From Hevea brasiliensis (taxonomy: Eukaryota > Streptophyta > Magnoliopsida > Malpighiales > Euphorbiaceae): 64,000 nucleotides of DNA. Positions 58,833-64,000 of this stretch are shown piece after piece (position 1 is the stretch's first letter; every line of letters starts with the position of its first letter). The notes beneath the pieces are model-generated. The model worked only from the letters and a program-made list of their open reading frames with translations. It was not told where the DNA came from and searched no databases. Location of the stretch: positions 50,618,626-50,682,625 of the forward strand of contig NC_079509.1 of the NCBI RefSeq assembly GCF_030052815.1. Reading direction: 5' to 3'. The position numbers and the translations under genes are program-made.

Positions 58833-60978
58833 CTTAAGATTTTTTAAAATTAAATATATTAAAAAGAAACATAAAAATTTATGATTGTATATCATCAATT
58901 TTGAAGGTTCTCTTACCAACCCTTTTCTTTTCTTGCCTTGGATCTGGTTGTTGTCCTTTATCAAGTTGGCCCCAATTCTGCCATTAGATTTCAAGCCATG
59001 TGGATGAGAATCCTTTTAAAGCGACATTAAAATTATTAAAGGTAATCTATCCAATATATTCAAAATTCAATTAAGAAATGGAAATTATTAAGTGCACTTG
59101 TGCTAATTGTGTAAATGAATTTTCAACCACTGGATCAAGTGAAAGATCTTGATTTCTTGATGAGAATCAATTTCACATGCTATTGAGAAAACAACTTAAA
59201 AATCAATATCTTGATCCCTCAAGTCCCCAAAAAGCAAAAGCTGTGTCTGTCCATGATGATACATCATTGGCATAAATCACTTCCAAAGTCTATAACAAGA
59301 AGGATTAAAGGAAGAATTAAGGTTTATATAATAAGTCTAAAAATAAATCATTAACATCTTTGATATAATCCTGTTATATGCTCTGTTCCTCCATTGACGT
59401 ATTGTGATTTTATAGTCTTCTATAGATACCAAAAGTTAAAAAAAAAAATCAATTATTATTAAAAAAATTATTGTTTTGAAGAGAAATTTTTAATTATTTA
59501 TATTTTTTTTCTCTAATATTGCATATTTTGGGTAGTGACACCTACTTCTTACATATTTCACATTACTTAGACATCAAACTTGTCAATAATATCATAATAC
59601 ATTGGATAATAGAACCAACCAACCACTTATTATATTTTTCATAGGCAGATTGATTAACAATTTATTTCAAATATAATATACACACATGGAATATTTAGTT
59701 GATATATTGCGGAGTCTTGGAACATCCATTTTTATTTGAAAATTCTTTTGACTCTCAAAGCCTGAACAAGAATAAGCATTAACATATACATATTTATAAG
59801 TCTAATTTATAGCCACCTTTAACAATATTCTAATTTATCCTCTCATAATACATAGCCTCAATAAGTTGTTCACATGATCTAAAAACTCATATCATTTCAT
59901 TGCCAAAGTAGAACGTAATGTAATTGTAAATATGTATATAACATATTTGATTACCTTGTTTGATAGTAAAAACAAAAAATTAATGTAGTGGAATAATAAT
60001 TATATAATATAATTAATTATATTTAAAGTAATATATTAATCATTATGTACAAAAATATATATAATTATGATTACTTCTTTTATTTTTTTTATTTATTGTC
60101 AATACTATTACTACTATCACTACTTCGCTATAACTATAACTGCTACTGCCATCACTACTTCCATCCTATCACTACTACCACCATTATTATCACTATTTAG
60201 TTATAACCATTGCTATCACCACTACCACCATTGATTACCAATATCACTACTTAGCCATTGCTCCATCTACACTATCATGTTATTATCACTACAACTACCT
60301 CCCCTTGTCACCATTATCATTTGACAACCAATCACTGCAATCATTACCATTTATTATTAACACTATAAATAAATTAAATATTAAAATCAAAATTATCATT
60401 ATATTATACTATTTATATTTTTATTTTTCAATCAAATATAGGAATGTAATGACAATTATATTACATGATATTATAACTTCGATTGTATTACATAAATAAT
60501 TATTATTATATTATATTATGCTCTACCAAATGTAACTATAACTTTAAATCATTGAATATAACTAGAGGAAACTAAACAACACCCGATCAATAATCCAAAT
60601 AAATTCAAGTGTGAGCACAACCATCCTTTAGAGAGCATAACATCTCTTATTAATTTGGAAAGTGCAACATCTCCTTGTCTTTTATTAAGGAGAACATCAT
60701 CCAAAGACTTTTTTTCTCTTTTTATTCTTTTCATTTTCATTAGTTTCTAATCATTTAATTATAATTTTAAATTTCTTCTTGGTTCAATTGGCTTCAATTA
60801 TAAGTTAAAACTTGACATCTTAGTTTTGGAGATGAATCCAACACCATTGAACTAAAGCTCATGATGGTATAACTCTAGATTTAATAGAAATAGAGTAGAA
60901 ATTTTATATATTTTGTTTCTAATTAAAAAAAAAATATTAAACCGATTTGAATTAGAAATGGATTCTTGTCCATTTCTT
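58833..60978. other. AT-rich intergenic DNA, no gene seen
   Basis: No ORF with a recognisable motif. The part at about 60100-60300 is a degenerate trinucleotide-like stretch, described separately. Confidence 0.6.
60100..60345. repeat. Degenerate ACT/ACC/ATC trinucleotide-like stretch
   Basis: Repeated CACTACTACCACC, TATCACTA and ACCATTG pieces run with roughly three-base periodicity and many changes. It looks like an old, eroded microsatellite. Confidence 0.7.
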
Positions 60979-61869
60979 GTCACACCCTACTCTTCCGTAA
61001 GGCATAACATGATCCCATAGTACACCTAATGAATTACCGTACTTTACCTATCGATAACCCATTAAATATATTATAAGGAATTTTGAAACAATTTTTGTTC
61101 ATTCAATTTTTTTTTCCTGGTGGTAAATTTTTCACAAATTTTAAAAACCTTTAATTGGCACTAAATCACAAATCAAATTTTTCGGTAATTAAAATTTTCA
61201 CAATTTTTACAAAAATTCCGGCAGATTGCCGGCTGTATTTTGAGAAAACAGTTCTCCAAAACTTGTAAAGAAACACACTTTCAATATTTTTGCTCAACCA
61301 TAACTCCATTTTAAATAATTTCTCAACACAATTCAATCTCAAAAATGTATAAATCATTTGCATCAACTATCTCAATTCATTTTCAACCCAAACTCATCAT
61401 AAATGAAACCATACATAAATTCAAACTCAAGAAGAAATTAAATAGTACATTTATTAAAGTACTAAAATTAATGTTACAAATAATTTTTATTTCAGTTACA
61501 CACTAAATAACATTACAAAAGTTCGTGTACAACTGCTTAAATAATTTACATACATATAATTACATGCATACATCAAAATTTATGTACAAGGGTATACCTA
61601 TGATATACTCGGAGCTAGATCCAATGTGTCTTCAAGGAAGCTTACTCAACTGCTTTATGCTCTTTTCACCTGCGACAGCATGCAAAGCTATCGCTAAGTG
61701 GTAAACTCAGTGGTGCACAACTATAATTTAAAATGTAATATAATATACATTGACAAAATTATAACAATTAATTTAGAAGTTTCAAAATTCAACAAATTTT
61801 CAAAAGTCAAAATCTCCGTTGCCAATACTATAAATCATTTGTTAAAGTGACCTTGATTAAGAAATTCAA
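60979..61869 (-). repeat. Older LTR relic, interrupted by a gypsy LTR
   Basis: TGTCACACCCTACTCTTCC at 60979 is the reverse of a TGACA-ending LTR of another family. Later landmarks such as CACCTGCGACAGCATGC near 61669 and AGTGGTAAACTCAGTGG near 61697 look like the body of a gypsy LTR. It is cut at 61870 by the start of a different LTR. The family and the other end are not seen in the window. Confidence 0.5.
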
Positions 61870-64000
61870 TGTCACGACCCAACCTATGGGCCGGACCGGC
61901 ACTAGGACCTGGGCCAGCCTAAAGCCCCCGAGGCCCGTAGTAAGCCTTAACTGTTCATTTACCCAATTCTAAGGCCCATTGGGCCCAAATTCAGAAACCA
62001 AGCGGATGATCCGGCCATAAAATGGACTTTCCAGCGGGAGTTTTGACTCACCGACACTGTAAACACAATAAATACTCAATTGGGGAGCTCAGCTCACCCT
62101 CCACATACTCATCAACATAAAATAAATGGGAGCTCAGCTCCCTCATCCAATCCATCAACATGCATAACATATTTAAGTTTACAGGTCCAACATGATAAAA
62201 ATATTACAGACCAAATTCAAATAAATACTGCTAACACATGCGGAAATTCTAGGAGTAATTAAAATTACACAAACATGGATAAACAACCTGCGAAGGATAA
62301 AAGCAGGTTAACCCAGAATAAAATATCCTCCTGTGGCCTGTAAAATTTTTGAGCAGAGTGGCGTTCGACTCGAGAGTAAAATATCAATCTTAACTATAAT
62401 CTCTATAACTATACGAAACTAATGCAACTTTGTAGAGTGAAATGCAACATTAACATCATATTCACATCATAGCATCAAAAGGTAATTTGGAGCACTCACG
62501 CACCTGTAGCATCAATCATAATATATTGGGAGCTGATCCTGTCTGACTCTCTTAAATCAACTTTGGTGCCGTGAAGAACTCAAGCGGACTTTGGCAATAA
62601 ACCAAATCGAGGTCCCAGAAGAACTCAAGCGTGACTACCCCTCGAAGGAGCAGGTCCCGAAGAACTCAAGCGTGACTACCCCGTCCTATCCATAGTTCAC
62701 ACCACATCACCGCATGCGCCAGCGCCACGCTGCTTGCTCCAAATTACCACAACAACACTCATGGCACATTACGATTATGAATGCAACATAAATCGTGCCT
62801 AGAGTTTAACTACATAAATATATTCATATAAGTGATGCATGGGCATCTTGAACATATAATAATATCGAAATTATAATTAAAATTAATATTTTACTCAGAC
62901 TTGGCGACAAATTCATGGCGGTGGCGGAGGAAGAAGGCATCGGCTCACGACAATTACATTACATCTAATTAATACAATCGACTCAATACAAACAAAGAAA
63001 AAGACCAATTCGTCCTAAGTGCGAAAATCGTGAGTCTCCCTATACCTAGGACCTACCCAACTGCAAAAGGGCTAAAAGCACTTCTATATTCACAATCCAT
63101 ATATCAACGGTTCAATCATATCACACGGCCCCTCTGGCCCATCAAATCAATTATCCATCACAATGTCAAAATTTCAATTTAGTCCTTATTATTGATCATT
63201 TTTGCAAAAGCGCCCAAACAAGCTCTAAAAATTATAAAACTTTGCCCATGATCCTTAGCAATATTACTAAGCTATTGCAAAAAGAATCGTAAATTTCTAA
63301 TCTAAAACGAATATATTACGTATATTAAAACATATATAATCACTAAAAAATTACTAAAAAACAAGGTTGGGTTTACCTTTGCGATTCCGACCTCGAGGGC
63401 GCTCGGGGCGTCGACAATGGGGTAGGCAAAATCTACCAGTCGGAGACTTTTCGTGCAGTGCATGCAGCGGAATTTGCGAACCGGTCAAGTCGAATTCCGC
63501 GAATTGAGAATACCTACGAAGCCCATAACACGGGGTTAGTACATAAATTTTTCAGAATTTTCTAAGCTCATTTAATGCTCGGAAAAACAACTGCGAAGTT
63601 AGTAGGACCCAAAAACGTTGTCGGAAAATTTTGAAATTAATATCATGAAGCTCTCGTCGAGTGGGCGTCTTTGGTAGCCTCGGTTTTCGTGGGATTCACG
63701 GTTTTGAGAAATCTAGCCCAAAAGTCGAAATGGCGAAAATCTTCCGAGCAAAAATCGGACAATCCGCTCGATGGATTTGGCGTTCTTGGTGTCTATGGAA
63801 AGCTCGCCGAGTAGATGATTTTAGACACAAGACCGGTCCAATCGGTGGCGGATCGGGCCGAAGTGGCTGGCAAGGCAGCGCAGGGAAGAATCGCGCGTTT
63901 CCGGCCGTTGCGGCGTGCCAGCTGGGGCCAGTGAGGCGGCGCCGCGAGGAGGCAGGAGGCGGTGGCCGGCGAGGGAGGAGGAGAGAAAGAGAGAGAGAAG
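61870..64000 (-). repeat. Third LTR of the gypsy chromovirus family, reverse orientation, cut by the window edge
   Basis: It starts TGTCACGACCC, the reverse complement of the GGGTCGTGACA end of the other LTRs, and follows the LTR backwards: paired stem motifs at about 62080-62140, the CTCCAAATTACC block near 62738, the AGGTAAACC-type block reversed near 63370, and the start of the GC-rich block at 63840-64000. About 470 more bases are expected beyond the window. No primer site lies to the left, so this is an outer (3') LTR or a solo LTR. It resembles the element 1 subtype. Confidence 0.92.

Overview
The window is from a flowering-plant nuclear genome, most likely a eudicot. The evidence is spliced genes with GT-AG introns, AT-rich spacers, plant LTR retrotransposons primed by initiator methionine tRNA, a Mutator-like DNA transposon (MULE), hAT-type and long-inverted-repeat elements, and a plant-specific valyl-tRNA synthetase. 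I cannot name the species. Nearly everything is nested, decayed transposable-element sequence. I found one small gene that looks intact and one large broken host gene.

Layout. 1-2205: AT-rich, no gene seen. 2206-14043: a nest. An old 5'-truncated Ty1/copia fragment on the + strand (2206-2473 and 13154-14043) was split by a second, - strand copia element (2474-13153, 5-bp target duplication GATAT). The 5' LTR of that second element was then hit by a 1126-bp hAT-type non-autonomous element (11691-12816, 8-bp duplication CTATCATG). 15188-28714: the 3' half of a valyl-tRNA synthetase gene, with introns kept but three frameshifts. Its third visible exon is split by a 9370-bp MULE (16444-25813) with a perfect 9-bp target duplication, GGCAATGCC. 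The MULE carries three - strand genes in series: a MuDR-type transposase with a SWIM zinc finger, an unrecognised ORF of about 173 codons, and a plant mobile domain (PMD) gene with a proline-rich tail.

28930-39067 and 48591-58827: two nearly complete Ty3/gypsy elements of one chromovirus family (Tekay/Del-like), with LTRs of about 2.6 kb, TSDs TGCTA and ACTAT, and broken gag-pol ending in a chromodomain. A third LTR of the family, in opposite orientation, runs off the right edge (61870-64000) and sits in an older LTR relic. Between the two gypsy elements lie a deleted Tat/Ogre-like pol fragment (about 40890-41990), a nested pair of long-inverted-repeat elements (43040-45168), and the apparently intact three-exon gene for a 104-residue protein (45356-47820).

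How it fits together: the region reads as a layered insertion record. The valyl-tRNA synthetase copy has lost its 5' half (at least from this window), is cut by the MULE and has a gypsy element 215 bp after its stop codon, so it cannot make a full enzyme. In the copia element and the MULE most in-frame stops fit C-to-T change on one strand or the other, as expected of methylated silent DNA, whereas the gypsy elements are broken mainly by small indels. The most interesting object is the three-gene MULE, because its middle ORF has no function I recognise and the PMD family is linked to silencing of transposons.
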